Below are positions 40,924 to 55,000 of a stretch of DNA of 64,000 bases, piece by piece. This stretch comes from Dipylidium caninum. Its lineage: Eukaryota > Platyhelminthes > Cestoda > Cyclophyllidea > Dipylidiidae. Each line of letters opens with the position of its first letter. Position 1 is the stretch's first letter. The position numbers and the translations under genes are program-made. Below the pieces are notes generated by a model, which was not told the origin of the DNA, did not search any database, and saw only the letters and a list, made by a program, of their open reading frames with translations. The stretch lies in contig QEYB01000936.1 in assembly GCA_017562135.1 (NCBI GenBank), positions 558,001 to 622,000 of the forward strand, written 5' to 3'.

Positions 40924-41410
40924 ACCTACCGGCGCGTCAAGCAGGGTAGACACAAACTACTTATAATCAACCACTGCGTAACCTAGATTCACATTCATGT
41001 TGACATCGAACGTTTCGAAATTTGAGATATCATAGACTTAATCCGAACGCATTTGGTGCCAAAGTTCTAAAAAATCATTTTCCAGAACTAAACGTACTTA
41101 TATCCGTATGAGTACAATAGCGACAAACGCGTAGAACCAGAGAAAGATAAATTGAAGAGAGGAGTTTACAGTAATTAGAAGAAAATCGCAAAGGTGACAA
41201 AAAAATTCAAATCAAGGAAAAAAAGAGATTTCTCATAATCAAATATCGCGGTACAATCACGTAAAATCAAAATAAAGACAAAAAAAGCAAAATGCAAAAT
41301 AACTCAGTCGAACAAAATCCCACATAAAATATGAAGGGTCAAAGCAAAAGGTATAGAGATTAAATATATCTGTATATATATACAAAAGTAAAAAAACTAA
41401 AAGGACATTT
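40924..41410. other. A-rich gap between the two inverted repeats
   Basis: About 490 bp of A-rich sequence without recognisable genes, followed by the outer edge of inverted repeat 2 at 41411. Confidence 0.5.
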
Positions 41411-41478
41411 TACACAAATCGTAACACGAACACACACATGTACACGCATCTCACAGGGTTCTCTACAACATGCCCAGT

Positions 41479-44400
41479 CTACGCGCCCTTCCGTGGTCGC
41501 AGTATCCTCTGAGTCGATTCCGTCGTTGACGACGATTCCCTCACCCCTCTCCGATTCCTCGTCCTCCGCTGGATGACACGTGTCGCTGCTCGGCGCCTCC
41601 TCCTCCTTCCTTGTCCTGATCTGCGGCCTGCTGCTGCTCTGCTGCGGTGTGCTGCTGTTGCCCCTCCCACCCTTCTCGCTGCTGTCCTCGTTCGTCGTGT
41701 CGTTCTCGACTGCTTGTCACCACAATCGACCACGTCTCACCTTCCTCTGTCCGCACTACTGCCACCTCCTCCGTCTGCACTGACACATCCAGCCTCAAAC
41801 TCTCCTGCAATCGGTAAGACACTCACTCACTCATCCAACAATCGCCGCCCACACCTCCCTCATTCACTCACTTCAGTCGCCGTCGCCACTCCACCTCCAC
41901 ACAGTCCGGTCGCCTTCTCTGCTCTCCACAGTTCTCCCACTCTTTCGCACAGCCTTTCACATCCGTCGCACCAACCACGCCACCTTCCTCAGCCCCATCC
42001 ACATCCACATCCACATCCAACACTCTGGTCGAAGGTGCGCCACAGCGAGGACAAAAACTCCGCTCTACCGTTCGAAGCGTCTTCTCCACGTCGGCTTCTG
42101 TCTCTGCCTCCGCCTCCGCCTCCGCCTCGTGTACTAAGAAGGAGGCCATTCGCGCAGCACTCCTCTATCCAAGACATCACATCCAACAAACACGCAGTCA
42201 GATGACTGCTCGCCCAAGACTAATCCACCAAATAACAATCAAGCCGAAAAAGTGGAGACACGTACCTTCGACAATTGATCCAACTTCTTCTCCTCCTCCT
42301 CCTCCTCCTCCTTTTCCTTCTTCACCTTCTCCTCATCCAACTCTTTCCGCACCGTAGTCTCGTTCGTCCTTCTTGATTCCGGCAATTGCGATAGCAAGTC
42401 CTTCTTCTCCGCGTCCACGTTCACTCCAAACTCAACGCCACCATCACCAGCACCATCAACGTCGTCAACACAAAGACCAACACCTCCACTATCCGACGTC
42501 CTCACATCTTCTCGTGCCTCTCCTCCACCGCGGTCCCCGCCTCCGCCTCCGCCTCCGCCTCCGCCTCCGCTTCCATCCTCCAACCTCTCCTCCACTCGAT
42601 CCACCTCCCGTCTCCGCCTTGGCACCGCCACCATTGTTGCCGGGGTCGGTGGAATTATGTCCCCGTCGTCAATTATCTACACCATTCACAACAGTGACGA
42701 CAACAACACATAAGAGGTTATTATCAACTCAACTCAACTCAACTCAACTCAACTCCACTCCACCACACCACACCACACACCATACAACAAAACTCAGCAC
42801 ATCCATTTGAGTTGACAAGTCGCACCCACTTTTCTACCATCCCCACAAGTACTTTTACCCCACCACGAACCTGTTCACCCGGAGTTATCAGTGGAGGAAA
42901 GAACCTCATCTTCGTCGAACATGAACTCACACTCTCCTCTCTGCTCCCCTCTCTTCCTTCCTCCGCGCCTCCAACAGGCCGCGACAACAACGACGACAGC
43001 GAGGTTGAGGGGCTCACCACCGCCTCCTTGTCACGCTTCGCCGCAGGCGGCTGAAGCAATTCAGAAAACACAACCCTCTCAACCACCCACGCCGCATTGA
43101 GATCACAAATCGTCAAGGACCACAGAAGGTGGCGCAGGGGAAGGGAAGAAGACTTACCCTAACTCGCACCAGAGGAGGAAAAATTGGTGCACCTCCGGTG
43201 ACGCCTGACTCGACACCAACTTTCGCACCATCCACTCGCAGCGATTGTTTCTGAAACCCACACAACAAACGGTCAGACTTTTTACGGTCCAGAGGCCAGA
43301 CCAACGACGCACGCGAAGGAAGGTAAGGAAGACATTAACTTCATCCAATTCAGCGTCCACTTACACTTAGCTGCAAAAGAAACTCCAGACGTCGCACCTC
43401 CACCTGGAAGGCGTCGCGTTGATCCATCAATCCTGCGATAGCGTCCTGTTGGTCGGCAAAATCACCACGCGCCTCCTCCAACTCTTCGCACAGACGCGCA
43501 ACCTCCTTAGCGTAGTCTATCCTCGGATAAGGCGAAAATAACTTTCCACGACTCCATCAATGCACACAAACAGGCTCCCAGTCCACCCCCTCCTCCCCCC
43601 TTCTACCAACGGTTACACAACGCTGAGTTAAGAAAATTGGCAAGACAACGCACGGATGCAAGAGAGACACTCCTCATCCTCGTCCTCGTCCTCGTCCCCG
43701 TGCTCCGGCTCCTCCATCTCCACTTTCTCCTCCGACTTCGCCTCTCCTTCCACTACTGATGTGGACAGAACCGAGGTCTCATCAACGGTAGTCTCGAGAG
43801 GTGTATTTTCTCCACTAATCGCCTTGCCATCTGCTTTCTCTCGCTTTCCACCGCGCCATCTTCGTCGCAACAACCGTCGGCGTTTTCCACACGCCACCAG
43901 GCGTGCCTCAAACTCTCGCTCCTGCTTCTGTAACAAAGACCTGCCAAAACATCACCACTTTGTCATTATCGCAGCCACAGCAATAGACGCCTCGTCAGTC
44001 CATCACAGAACACACACACACACCTCCTGCACACCTAAACAACAGTCGGTCAATCAATCGTCTCTCCCACCACCTCCATCGACACCTCCATGTGACACGG
44101 GTACAAACACCTTCCGTACCTTCCTTCTCCCCTCCCACCACCTTCTGATCGACTGCAGCCATACCACAGCCACATCATGCCATGGCCACATCGATGCACG
44201 ACAAACCCTATCATCGCACGTTCGAACCACACAGGGACGCCTCACACAAAGCTCCTGCGCAACACAAACACACCACGCGTACGTCGACCAACACCCACCC
44301 AGGCCCCTCAAATCCCCACAATCATCAGGACAAAACTCCCCGACGATCTCCATGAGGCGTCGAACGCGATCGCATGCAGAATGAGCGAAACCTTCGTCCC

Positions 44401-47400
44401 TGTCTGTCTGCGGTGCAGTGCGTGTGCCATTACACACACACGCAAACATCACATCACAGTGACACCGTCACGACACATCCATTTCGGGGCAATCGAGCGA
44501 ACCGATAGGCGAACGAGTGGCGGCGACGACGGGAGCACCACCGAAATGCAACATCATGCAGTCAGGCCAGACAAGTGCGTACTGACGTCGGTGGATTTGG
44601 ATACGGAAAGCCACCTAAAACCGATCTGGGAGGCGGTGAAGGGAGATGGCGCTCCCTCGTACGATTAGGGTTAGACGGAAAGGCGCGAATGTGCACGCAT
44701 CCTAGCGCGGCTACACGGTGGCAGCAACACAAGTCTGCGCGTACACACACCTTTCCACCAGTCCGCACTCGACCGCACCCGATCACATGTGCGCATTCGC
44801 TCAGCAGCCGACCAAACGATCAACTCAAACTGGTCTCCCGCCGCCCACCGATCACACTCACCCCCTCCCCCTCGCTCGTACGCCCGCTCCCGCCACAGAA
44901 TCACGCAGACTTCGGTGAAAGACACCAAAATAAAGGGACAGAAAAACGTAAATAATCAATTAAATTGCACAAGCCACAATTCCACTCACTCGTACTGCTC
45001 CTCCATCCTCAGCAGCTCCTCACCCATGCTGGCGGTCACGAGGGCCCGCGTCTCCTTGCGTGCCGCCTCCACCTCCAATGGCAAGGACTCCGCCACGCTC
45101 GCCAACAACTCGCGCACCAACTCCACCAGGTCCTCGCGCGGCAGCCGATCCAACTCCGCCTCCAAACCTTCACTCTCCATCCACTCCCGCAGTTGACTTC
45201 GACTTCTCTCTTCGTCGTCTTCATCGCTCTCACCCACACGTTGCACAACCGTCACCAAAGTCTTCGTCGTGTCGCTCGACTTCTCCAACACACTCGCTCC
45301 TGCATCGCCCACGCTGCTCGCAGCCCGTCTGCCCAAGAGACTCCCCGAACAGCTGAAAGTCCCACAAGATAGCACATAGCCATATGCATTCACATTAATA
45401 GCTCTTCCCAACATCCACTCTGACACATCGAGTGCCCTCATTAACTGCACATCTCCGAGAGACTTCACATCAACAACACTTCGTCTACTCGGCATATCTA
45501 CCTCTCCACACCTCGAACTATACCCCTACCAGTTAGTATGGTATTCACCCCTACAACATGACCACTGACTTCACGTCTCTTCGGGTCAGCAGGTAAAAAA
45601 GGCGGGCTATCTCACATTACCGCACTCTGCAGAATATCATAAACGCTTCCTCATCTTCACCGCCACTGACACCTCAAAAAGGCCTCACCGACGGTGAAAC
45701 AGCCAACTCCACCGAAAATTCTTTATACACAGGGCTGAATCCCTTCCCTATACCGCTGTCAAATCTCCACAGGACTGCGTCGCGGATTCCCCCCCCCCCC
45801 CTCTTGTCTACGCAACATACCCGGCAGCACCCGTCAACGCAAGGCGCAGTCTAACCTAACGGACTTTCCGCCTCTATCACCAACCGCATGACCCTAAAGC
45901 CGCATCAATCAAAACCTCAACATTGTCAATTATCACTACGACTAGGGCTAAAACGCACTAACGACACACGTCACTCACCTCCATGACCAGATCATCATCA
46001 CATATCTCATGGGAAGAGCGTAAAGTGTGGAATTGGGGAGGAAAGTGTTACGGTCAACACGTTGCGTTCAACTGTGCACGCGTGAATAAACGATCCGTGG
46101 TGTAGAAAACCTGCGGCCAAGTGACCCACCACTGTCGGCTCAGACGGTATCGGAGGCACTGCCACTGACAACTGTGACAGGGAAAAGACACACACGAAAC
46201 CTACCGCAAATGAAAACCCTGGCGTAGAAGTTGGGCACGCAGTTGATTTTGGATGGCAGCAGAAGCGGCCGCGGCTGCGGCAGACTGCGAGGGCCTCACC
46301 CTCGGCGACTGTGGTGGGGCCGGTACTGCAGTTGGCATCAGTACCTGTGCGGCGAGAGCTGAGAAACGGAGGGCGTGCAGTGTCTCTTCCGCCAACGGAG
46401 AGCACGGAGCCGCGTTCACCAACAGACAAGCCCGACTCCGCCCACAAACGCCTACTCCTTGGCTCACAACACCAAAGAAGTTCTGGAAAATCCGCGTCAG
46501 CCGCGACTCCCGGTACGGAACCACACGCGGATTCCCTCCACCACCGCCACCGTGTCGTTGATTGTGACGCAAAGCCTCGATGCATTTACCCAAGGTAAGT
46601 AGGCTTGTGTTGATGCTGTTCGCCTCGCGCAGCCGATGCACTTGCTCCAGCGTCGCCGCCTTCGTGCACCGCTCACTCCCTGCGAGGTCGCAAAAACTCA
46701 ACAAACTGCTGCTTCCGACACTCACTGTCCCCGTTGCCGTGGCACCAGCGCCCAATCTGTGGCGCAGAGCCCGCAACGTCAGAATGCTGTGCGACCGCGA
46801 ACTCGCCTCATTCAGTCGTGTCGCGCCCACTTGTTGGCAGCGCCGGCCCACAGACACCAGCGCGTACGCCTCTTCAGCCGACGTCACCGGGTACCATCGT
46901 ACACCTGAAATCAGCACCAATGTCAGTTTGTGCACCAAACCAAACCAACTTACCTTTATAAACGGTTCAAATAGAACTACCACTCTCTTTCCACCTCCTG
47001 ACACATCAATGGCGCGCAATGAAAACTCACAGGTCTTATGTAATCAAAAGATGTACCAAAGAGCGCGATTTGGGATAGGGCTGGTCCCAAAAACGCCTAA
47101 TCATTCCTTCAACCCAAAACGACATTCCGATCAGTGCTATTTACCGTCCCACGACATCTCGCTTCACCTTCCCCTGAAGTGGCACTCTAGCTACCCCCCT
47201 CCAGTAGCAAACAGGCAACCAGATGGCAAATACTAACGACTTTCTAGTGGCACCTTCTGGACACGAATTTCATATTGTAGAAAAAAACCCTGATGGTGGA
47301 AATCATACGCAAAATGCGGCTTCTCTAAAAACAACCAATTGAAAACCTAACGAGAAACCAGAGCAACAAATATGTGAGCCAAACAAACCTCCTACAACGT

Positions 47401-48687
47401 ACACCCACTTGCCACATGGAAAGTAAACACCAAACCACTAATCCGAACCCATATCAACTCGCAATCATTTCGATAGAAAATCCACCTTAATTATGTATGC
47501 TAAATGAGGTTTGATAGCAAAAATGAGGACGTACCTTTCACAAACACGTTCCCTCTCCTATCAGTGCGCAAATCCAGTGGGGTTCTACGCATCCCAAAGC
47601 AACGCCGCAACCGCCACCGACACCAGTTATGCTCCAAGACGATGTCCCATTGGACTTAACTGCAGTCGCGACGAAATTCGGGTCGAGCAGATCGTACACC
47701 ACCTCATTGTAAATCTCCACGAAACTTAGCCAGAAGCAGAAGGCTGCCGAGTCCTTATAGGCAAAAGAGACCTCATAAAACTCTTCTCCACCGCCATCCA
47801 TCCCTCGATGTCCTCACTGTTTCAGATGATAAGGACATTTTTCGGTGAGGGCCGCACCGATTCCCAACTGACAGCGCAGGGCCGCGACGACTGCAAGAAG
47901 ACGAACCGACAGGCTCAAAACTAAAGACGCTAGATGTCCCGACCACCAAGAGCGATCAAACACATCGTTCTTACATTCCCCGCGGTACGCCCGAGACGAA
48001 TCAGGAAGGATTTTTCACGCCTTCGCTTCTCCGCCTCCGCTTCCGTCACCTCCTGCACCTCGTCGAAGGCACGCGGGGACAAGTGCTCCGCATCCTTCAC
48101 GGCAGCACTACTGAATATGCACTCGAGGGCGCGAGGGATCATGCCGCCATTGCCGGCAGTGCCTTTCCAAGTGAAACACACGTTAAGTGGAGTTGTGGAA
48201 AAAGACTTAAAAAGACCCAAAATGCCACTTACTTACCTTGCAGAGAGTAGGTCTTTCCCGAACTGGTGGTACCGTAGGCGAAAACCAAGCCATTGACTCC
48301 CTCAAGAAATTCGGTCACTCGACCCTCCACTACCGTCTTGAAGACCTCCGACTGTGGGGCTGCCTCGTCAAAAACCCGCGAGTAGGTGAACTCATGCGAG
48401 GACTGGCCGAATGTAAACATCCCCGGACGGTGGCCTCTCATTTCATTCGACAAATTGAGAACTGCTGTGGTGGCATTACGCGCAAATAACACCTTATTTC
48501 GTGGTTCACCGGGATTCAGAGGCCGAATACGCAAATACACCGGCAACAGCTCCTCATGGGGCGGAGCCTCGCTTTCAGGCTCATTAAAATCGTTTAGAAG
48601 GTTTCGATTTAGGACAGAGAAGTTAAACGACGGATGCAGACCAAAGGACTGGTCGCGAGGGCAAAGAAAAGACAGCCCACCCGACAT
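41479..48687 (-). CDS. Kinesin-6 (KIF20/MKLP2-like) motor protein, left copy
   Basis: Plus-end microtubule motor of the cytokinesis-associated kinesin-6 family. The start ATG is at 48687 (MSGGLSFLCPRDQSF). Exon 48687-48237 holds LPVYLRIRPLNPGEP and the P-loop GTTSSGKTYSLQG. Exon 48162-47975 has GTAGNGGMIPRALECIF, exon 47890-47535 has FWLSFVEIYNEVVYDLLDP, and exon 46914-46205 has switch I NEASSRSHSI and switch II DLAGSERC followed by SINTSLLTLGKCIEALR and VPYRESRLTRIFQ. Downstream exons encode coiled coil (to about 43370), acidic and Glu/Lys-rich stretches, a CPRCG zinc-knuckle-like motif near 42040, and the basic end RILRPRKGA at 41479. This copy has frameshifts in the exon 47890-47535 (a fifth T at 47838-47842, changes near 47781-47800, only three C at 47593-47595) and near 46034. 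It may be non-functional or carry consensus errors. Confidence 0.8.
42725..42779. repeat. (AACTC)n and (CACCA)n pentamer repeats in the left arm
   Basis: About six AACTC units then about four CACCA-like units, lying in a kinesin intron. In the right arm (54981-55047) the proportions are reversed: about nine GTGGT and three GAGTT. Confidence 0.85.
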
Positions 48688-49063
48688 GTGAAAAAGGCCC
48701 TTCAAAACTGACAGTGCCGCCTAAAACGGAAACTATCCATTCGTGACCTTTAAAAAATTTTATACCTTTATTATGCAATAAGATTTCAGATTAAAGCTTT
48801 TGACACTCAGCAATTTTACCTGTGTATAAAATACAAATATGTTTTGCCACAAACTGTGTATGTCTTGTTCATATACAAACTCAATGATACCATCGCATCA
48901 AAAATATTTAAAAAACTGCGCTATATTGCGTAACAGGTAAAAGTCAATTTTTTAATAATAGACGTAGCATTACAAAAAAGGACAAAAGAGGAATTTTTTA
49001 AAGTTCACGAATGATTAGTCTCTGTTTCAGGCGGCACTGTCAGTTTTGAAGGGCCTTTTTCAC
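48688..49063. promoter_or_regulatory. Head-to-head upstream region of the two kinesin copies (palindrome centre)
   Basis: 376 bp between the two divergent start codons. The outer parts (48688-48755 and 48995-49063) are inverted copies of each other with increasing divergence inward. The central about 240 bp is unique, strongly AT-rich sequence. Any promoter elements for both copies within this intergenic space must lie here. A TTTCAG just before 49031 is acceptor-like, so a 5' UTR intron is possible. Confidence 0.5.
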
Positions 49064-52000
49064 ATGTCGGGTGGGCTGTCTTTTCTTTGCCCTCGCGACC
49101 AGTCCTTTGGTCTGCATCCGTCGTTTAACTTCTCTGTCCTAAATCGAAACCTTCTAAACGATTTTAATGAGCCTGAAAGCGAGGCTCCGCCCCCATGAGG
49201 AGCTGTTGCCGGTGTATTTGCGTATTCGGCCTCTGAATCCCGGTGAACCACGAAATAAGGTGTTATTTGCGCGTAATGCCACCACAGCAGTTCTCAATTT
49301 GTCGAATGAAATGAGAGGCCACCGTCCGGGGATGTTTACATTCGGCCAGTCCTCGCATGAGTTCACCTACTCGCGGGTTTTTGACGAGGCAGCCCCACAG
49401 TCGGAGGTCTTCAAGACGGTAGTGGAGGGTCGAGTGACCGAATTTCTTGAGGGAGTCAATGGCTTGGTTTTCGCCTACGGTACCACCAGTTCGGGAAAGA
49501 CCTACTCTCTGCAAGGTAAGTAAGTGGCATTTTGGGTCTTTTTAAGTCTTTTTCCACAACTCCACTTAACGTGTGTTTCACTTGGAAAGGCACTGCCGGC
49601 AATGGCGGCATGATCCCTCGCGCCCTCGAGTGCATATTCAGTAGTGCTGCCGTGAAGGATGCGGAGCACTTGTCCCCGCGTGGCTTCGACGAGGTGCAGG
49701 AGGTGACGGAAGCGGAGGCGGAGAAGCGAAGGCGTGAAAAATCCTTCCTGATTCGTCTCGGGCGTACCGCGGGGAATGTAAGAACGATGTGTTTGATCGC
49801 TCTTGGTGGTCGGGGACATCTAGCGTCTTTAGTTTTGAGCCTGTCGGTTCGTCTTCTTGCAGTCGTCGCGGCCCTGCGCTGTCAGTTGGGAATCGGTGCG
49901 GCCCTCACCGAAAATGTCCTTATCATCTGAAACAGTGAGGACATCGAGGGATGGGATGGTGGAGAAGAGTTGTTATGAGGTCTCTTTTGCCTATAAGGAC
50001 TCGGCAGCCTTCTGCTTCTGGCTAAGTTTCGTGGAGATTTACAATGAGGTGGTGTACGATCTGCTCGACCCGAATTTCGTCGCGACTGCAGTTAAATCCA
50101 ATGGGACATCGTCTTGGAGCATAACTGGTGTCGGTGGCGGTTGCGGCGTTGCTTTGGGGATGCGTAGAACCCCACTGGATTTGCGCACCGATAGGAGAGG
50201 GAACGTGTTTGTGAAAGGTACGTCCTCATTTTTGCTATCAAACCCCATTTAGCATACATAATTAAGGTGGATTTTCTATCGAAATGATTGCGAGTTGATA
50301 TGGGTTCGGATTAGTGGTTTGGTGTTTACTTTCCATGTGGCAAGTGGGTGTACGTTGTAGGAGGTTTGTTTGGCTCACATATTTGTTGCTCTGGTTTCTC
50401 GTTAGGTTTTCAATTGGTTGTTTTTAGAGAAGCCGCATTTTGCGTATGATTTCCACCATCAGGGTTTTTTTCTACAATATGAAATTCGTGTCCAGAAGGT
50501 GCCACTAGAAAGTCGTTAGTATTTGCCATCTGGTTGCCTGTTTGCTACTGGAGGGGGGTAGCTAGAGTGCCACTTCAGGGGAAGGTGAAGCGAGATGTCG
50601 TGGGACGGTAAATAGCACTGATCGGAATGTCGTTTTGGGTTGGAGGAATGATTAGGCGTTTTTGGGACCAGCCCTATCCCAAATCGCGCTCTTTGGTACA
50701 TCTTTTGATTACATAAGACCTGTGAGTTTTCATTGCGCGCCATTGATGTATCAGGAGGTGGAAAGAGAGTGGTAGTTCTATTTGAACCGTTTATAAAAGT
50801 AAGTTGGTTTGGTTTGGTGCACAAACTGACATTGGTGCTGATTTCAGGTGTACGATGGTACCCGGTGACGTCGGCTGAAGAGGCGTACGCGCTGGTGTCT
50901 GTGGGCCGGCGCTGCCAACAAGTGGGCGCGACACGACTGAATGAGGCGAGTTCGCGGTCGCACAGCATTCTGACGTTGCGGGCTCTGCGCCACAGATTGG
51001 GCGCTGGTGCCACGGCAACGGGGACAGTGAGTGTCGGAAGCAGCAGTTTGTTGAGTTTTTGCGACCTCGCGGGGAGTGAGCGGTGCACGAAGGCGGCGAC
51101 GCTGGAGCAAGTGCATCGGCTGCGCGAGGCGAACAGCATCAACACAAGCCTACTTACCTTGGGTAAATGCATCGAGGCTTTGCGTCACAATCAACGACAC
51201 GGTGGCGGTGGTGGAGGGAATCCGCGTGTGGTTCCGTACCGGGAGTCGCGGCTGACGCGGATTTTCCAGAACTTCTTTGGTGTTGTGAGCCAAGGAGTAG
51301 GCGTTTGTGGGCGGAGTCGGGCTTGTCTGTTGGTGAACGCGGCTCCGTGCTCTCCGTTGGCGGAAGAGACACTGCACGCCCTCCGTTTCTCAGCTCTCTC
51401 GCCGCACAGGTACTGATGCCGACTGCGAGTACCGGCCCCACCACAGTCGCCGAGGGTGAGGCCCTCGCAGTCTGCCGCAGCCGCGGCCGCTTCTGCTGCC
51501 ATCCAAAATCAACTGCGTGCCCAACTTCTACGCCAGGGTTTTCATTTGCGGTAGGTTTTGTGTGTGTCTTTTCCTGTCACAGTCGATGTCAGTGGCAGTG
51601 CCTCCGATACCGTCTGAGCCGACAGTGGTGGGTCACTTGACCGCAGGTTTTCTACACCACGGATCGTTTATTCACTCGTGCACAGTTGAACGCAACGTGT
51701 TGGCCGTAACACTTTCCTCCAATTCCACACCTTTACGCTCTTCCCATGAGATATGTGATGATGATCTGGTCATGGAGGTGAGTGAGGGAGTCGTTAGTGC
51801 GTTTTAGCCCAAGTCGTAGTGATAATGACAATGTTGAGGTTTTGATTGATGTGGCTTTAGGGTTCATGCGGTTGGTGATAGAGGCGGAAAGTCCGTTAGG
51901 TTAGACTGCGCCTTGCGTTGATGGTGCTGCCGGGTATGTTGCGTAGACAAGAGGGGGGGGGGGGAATCCGCGACGCAGTCCTGTGAAGATTTGACGGCGG

Positions 52001-55000
52001 TATAGGGAAGGATTCAGCCCTGGGTATAAAGAATTTTCGGTGGAGTTGGCTGTTTCACCGTCGGTGAGGCCTTTTTGAGGTGTTAGTGGCAGTGAGGATT
52101 GAGGAAGCGTTTGTGATATTCTGCAGAGTGCGGTAATGTGAGATAGCCCGCCTTTTTTTTACCTGCTGACCCGAAGATATGTGAAGTCAGTGGTCATGTT
52201 GTAGGGGTGAATACCATACTCACTGGTAGGGGTATAGTTCGAGGTGTGGAGAGGTAGATATGCCGGGCAGTAGACGAAGTGTTGTTGATGTGAAGTCTCT
52301 CGGAGATGTGCAGTTAATGAGGGCACTCGATGTGTCGGAGTGGATGTTGGGAAGAGCTATTAATGTGAATGCATATGGCTATGTGCTATCTTGTGGGACT
52401 TTCAGTTTGTTCGGGAGTCTGTTTGGCAGACGGGCTGCGAGCAGCGTGGGCGATGCAGGAGCGAGTGTGTTGGAGAAGTCGAGCGACACGACGAAAGACT
52501 TTGGTGACGGTTTGTGCAACGTGTGGGAGAGCGAGTGATGACGACGACGAAGGAGAAGTCGAAGTCAACTGCGGGAGTGGATGGAGAGTGAGGTTTGGAG
52601 GCGGAGTTGGATCGGCTGCCGCGCGAGGACCTGGTGGAGTTGGTGCGCGAGTTGTTGGCGAGCGTGGCGGAGTCCTTGCCATTGGAGGTGGAGGCGGCAC
52701 GCAAGGAGACGCGGGCCCTCGTGACCGCCAGCATGGGTGAGGAGCTGCTTGAGGATGGAGGAGCAGTATGAGTGAGTGGAACTGTGGCTTGTGCAATTTA
52801 ATTGATTATTTACGTTTTTTTCTGTCCCTTATTTTGGTGTCTTTCACCGAAGTCTGCGTGATTCTGTGGTCGGGAGCGGGCGTACGAGCGAGGGGGAGGG
52901 GGTGAGTGTGATCGGTGGGCGGCGGGAGACCAGTTTGAGTTGATCGTTTGGTCGGCTGCTGAGCGAATGCGCACATGTGATCGGGTGCGGTCGAGTGCGG
53001 ACTGGTGGAAAGGTGTGTGTACGCGCAGACTTGTGTTGCTGCCACCGTGTAGCCGCGCTAGGATGCGTGCACATTCGCGCCTTTCCGTCTAACCCTAATC
53101 GTACGAGGGAGCGCCATCTCCCTTCACCGCCTCCCAGATCGGTTTTAGGTGGCTTTCCGTATCCAAATCCACCGACGTCAGTACGCACTTGTCTGGCCTG
53201 ACTGCATGATGTTGCATTTCGGTGGTGCTCCCGTCGTCGCCGCCACTCGTTCGCCTATCGGTTCGCTCGATTGCCCCGAAATGGATGTGTCGTGACGGTG
53301 TCACTGTGATGTGATGTTTGCGTGTGTGTGTAATGGCACACGCACTGCACCGCAGACAGACAGGGACGAAGGTTTCGCTCATTCTGCATGCGATCGCGTT
53401 CGACGCCTCATGGAGATCGTTGGGAGTTTTGTCTGATGATTGTGGGGATTTGAGGACCTGGGTGAGTGTTGGTCGACGTACGCGTGGTGTGTTTGTGTTG
53501 CGCAGGAGCTTTGTGTGAGGCGTCCCTGTGTGGTTCGAACGTGCGATGTAGGGTTTGTCGTGCATCGATGTGGGCCATGGCATCGATGTGGCTGTGGTAT
53601 GACTGCAGTCGATCAGAAGGTGGTGAGAGGGGAGAAGGAAGGTACGGAAGGTGTTTTGTACCCCTGTCACATGGAGGTGTCGATGGAGATGGTGGGTGAG
53701 ACGATTGATTGACCGACTGTTGTTTAGGTGTGCAGGAGTGTGTGTGTGTGTGTGTTCTGTGATGGACTGACGAGGCGTCTATTGCTGTGGCTGCGATAAC
53801 TGACAAAGTGGTGGTTTTTGGCAGGTCGTTTGCTGCAGAAGCAGGAGCGAGAGTTTGAGGCACGCCTGGTGGCGTGTGGAAAACGCCGACGGTTGTTGCG
53901 ACGAAGATGGCGCGGTGGAAAGCGAGAGAAAGCAGATGGCAAGGCGATTAGTGGAGAAAATACACCTCTCGAGACTACCGTTGATGAGACCTCGGTTCTG
54001 TCCACATCAGTAGTGGAAGGAGAGGCGAAGTTGGAGGAGAAAGTGGAGATGGAGGAGCCGGAGCACGGGGACGAGGATGAGGATGAGGATGAGGGTGTCC
54101 CTCTTGCATCCGTGCGTTGTCTTGCCAATTTTCTTAACTCAGCGTTGTGTGACTGTTTGGAGGGGGGGGTGGGGGGTAGATTGGGAGCCTGTTTGTGTGC
54201 ATTGATGGAGTCGTGGAAAGTTATTTTCGACTTATCCGAGGATAGACTACGCTAAGGAGGTTGCGCGTCTGTGCGAAGAGTTGGAGGAGGCGCGTGGTGA
54301 TTTTGCCGACCAACAGGACGCTATCGCAGGGTTGATGGATCAACGCGACGCCTTCCAGGTGGAGGTGCGACGTCTGGAGTTTCTTTTGCAGCTAAGTGTA
54401 AGTGGACGCTGAATTGGATGAAGTTAATGTCTTCCTTACCGCCTTCGCGTGCGTCGTTGGTCTGGCCTCTGGGCCGTAAAAAGTCTGACCGTTTGTTGTG
54501 TGGGTTTCAGAAACAATCGCTGCGAGTGGATGGTGCGAAAGTTGGTGTCGAGTCAGGGGGCACCGGAGGCGCACCAATTTTTCCTCCTTTGGTGGGAGTT
54601 GGGGTAAGTCTTCTTCCCTTCCCCTACGCCACCTTTCTGTGGTCCTTGACGATTTGTGATCTCGATGCGGCGTGGGTGGTTGAGAGGACTGTGTTTTCTG
54701 AATTGCTTCAGCCGCCTGCGGCGAAGTGTGACAAGGAGGCGGTGGTGAGGCCCTCAACCTCGCTGTCGTCGTTGTTGTCGCGGCCTGTTGGAGGTCGCGG
54801 AGGCAGGAAGAAAGGGGAGCAGAGAGGAGAGTGTGAGTTCATGTTCGACGAAGATGAGGTTCTTTCCTCCACTGATAACTCCGGGTGAACAGGTTCGTGG
54901 TGGGGTGAAAGTACTTGTGGGGATGGTAGAAAGTGGGTGCGACTTGTCAACTCAAATGGATGTGCTGAGTTTTGTTGTATGGTGTGTGGTGTGGTGTGGT

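Larger units (their letters stand above)
41411..48755. repeat. Left arm (7.3 kb) of giant inverted repeat 2
   Basis: The reverse complement of 48995-56358. The outer edge is TACACAAATCGTAACACG (41411), matching CGTGTTACGATTTGTGTA (to 56358). Homology extends past the kinesin start toward the centre but decays over the last 60 bp (48725-48755). It contains the complete minus-strand kinesin copy. It differs from the right arm by scattered substitutions, homopolymer indels and repeat-length changes. Confidence 0.95.

Noticed and set aside
44177..44668. Arg/Thr/His-rich frames of 130-240 codons on the plus strand of the left arm
   Set aside because: Low-complexity complements of kinesin coiled-coil exons and introns without recognisable domains.
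46580..47236. 218-codon plus-strand frame in the left arm, repeated on minus in the right arm (50516-51172)
   Set aside because: Antisense to the kinesin motor exon containing DLAGSERC; its openness follows from the GC-rich codons of the real gene.
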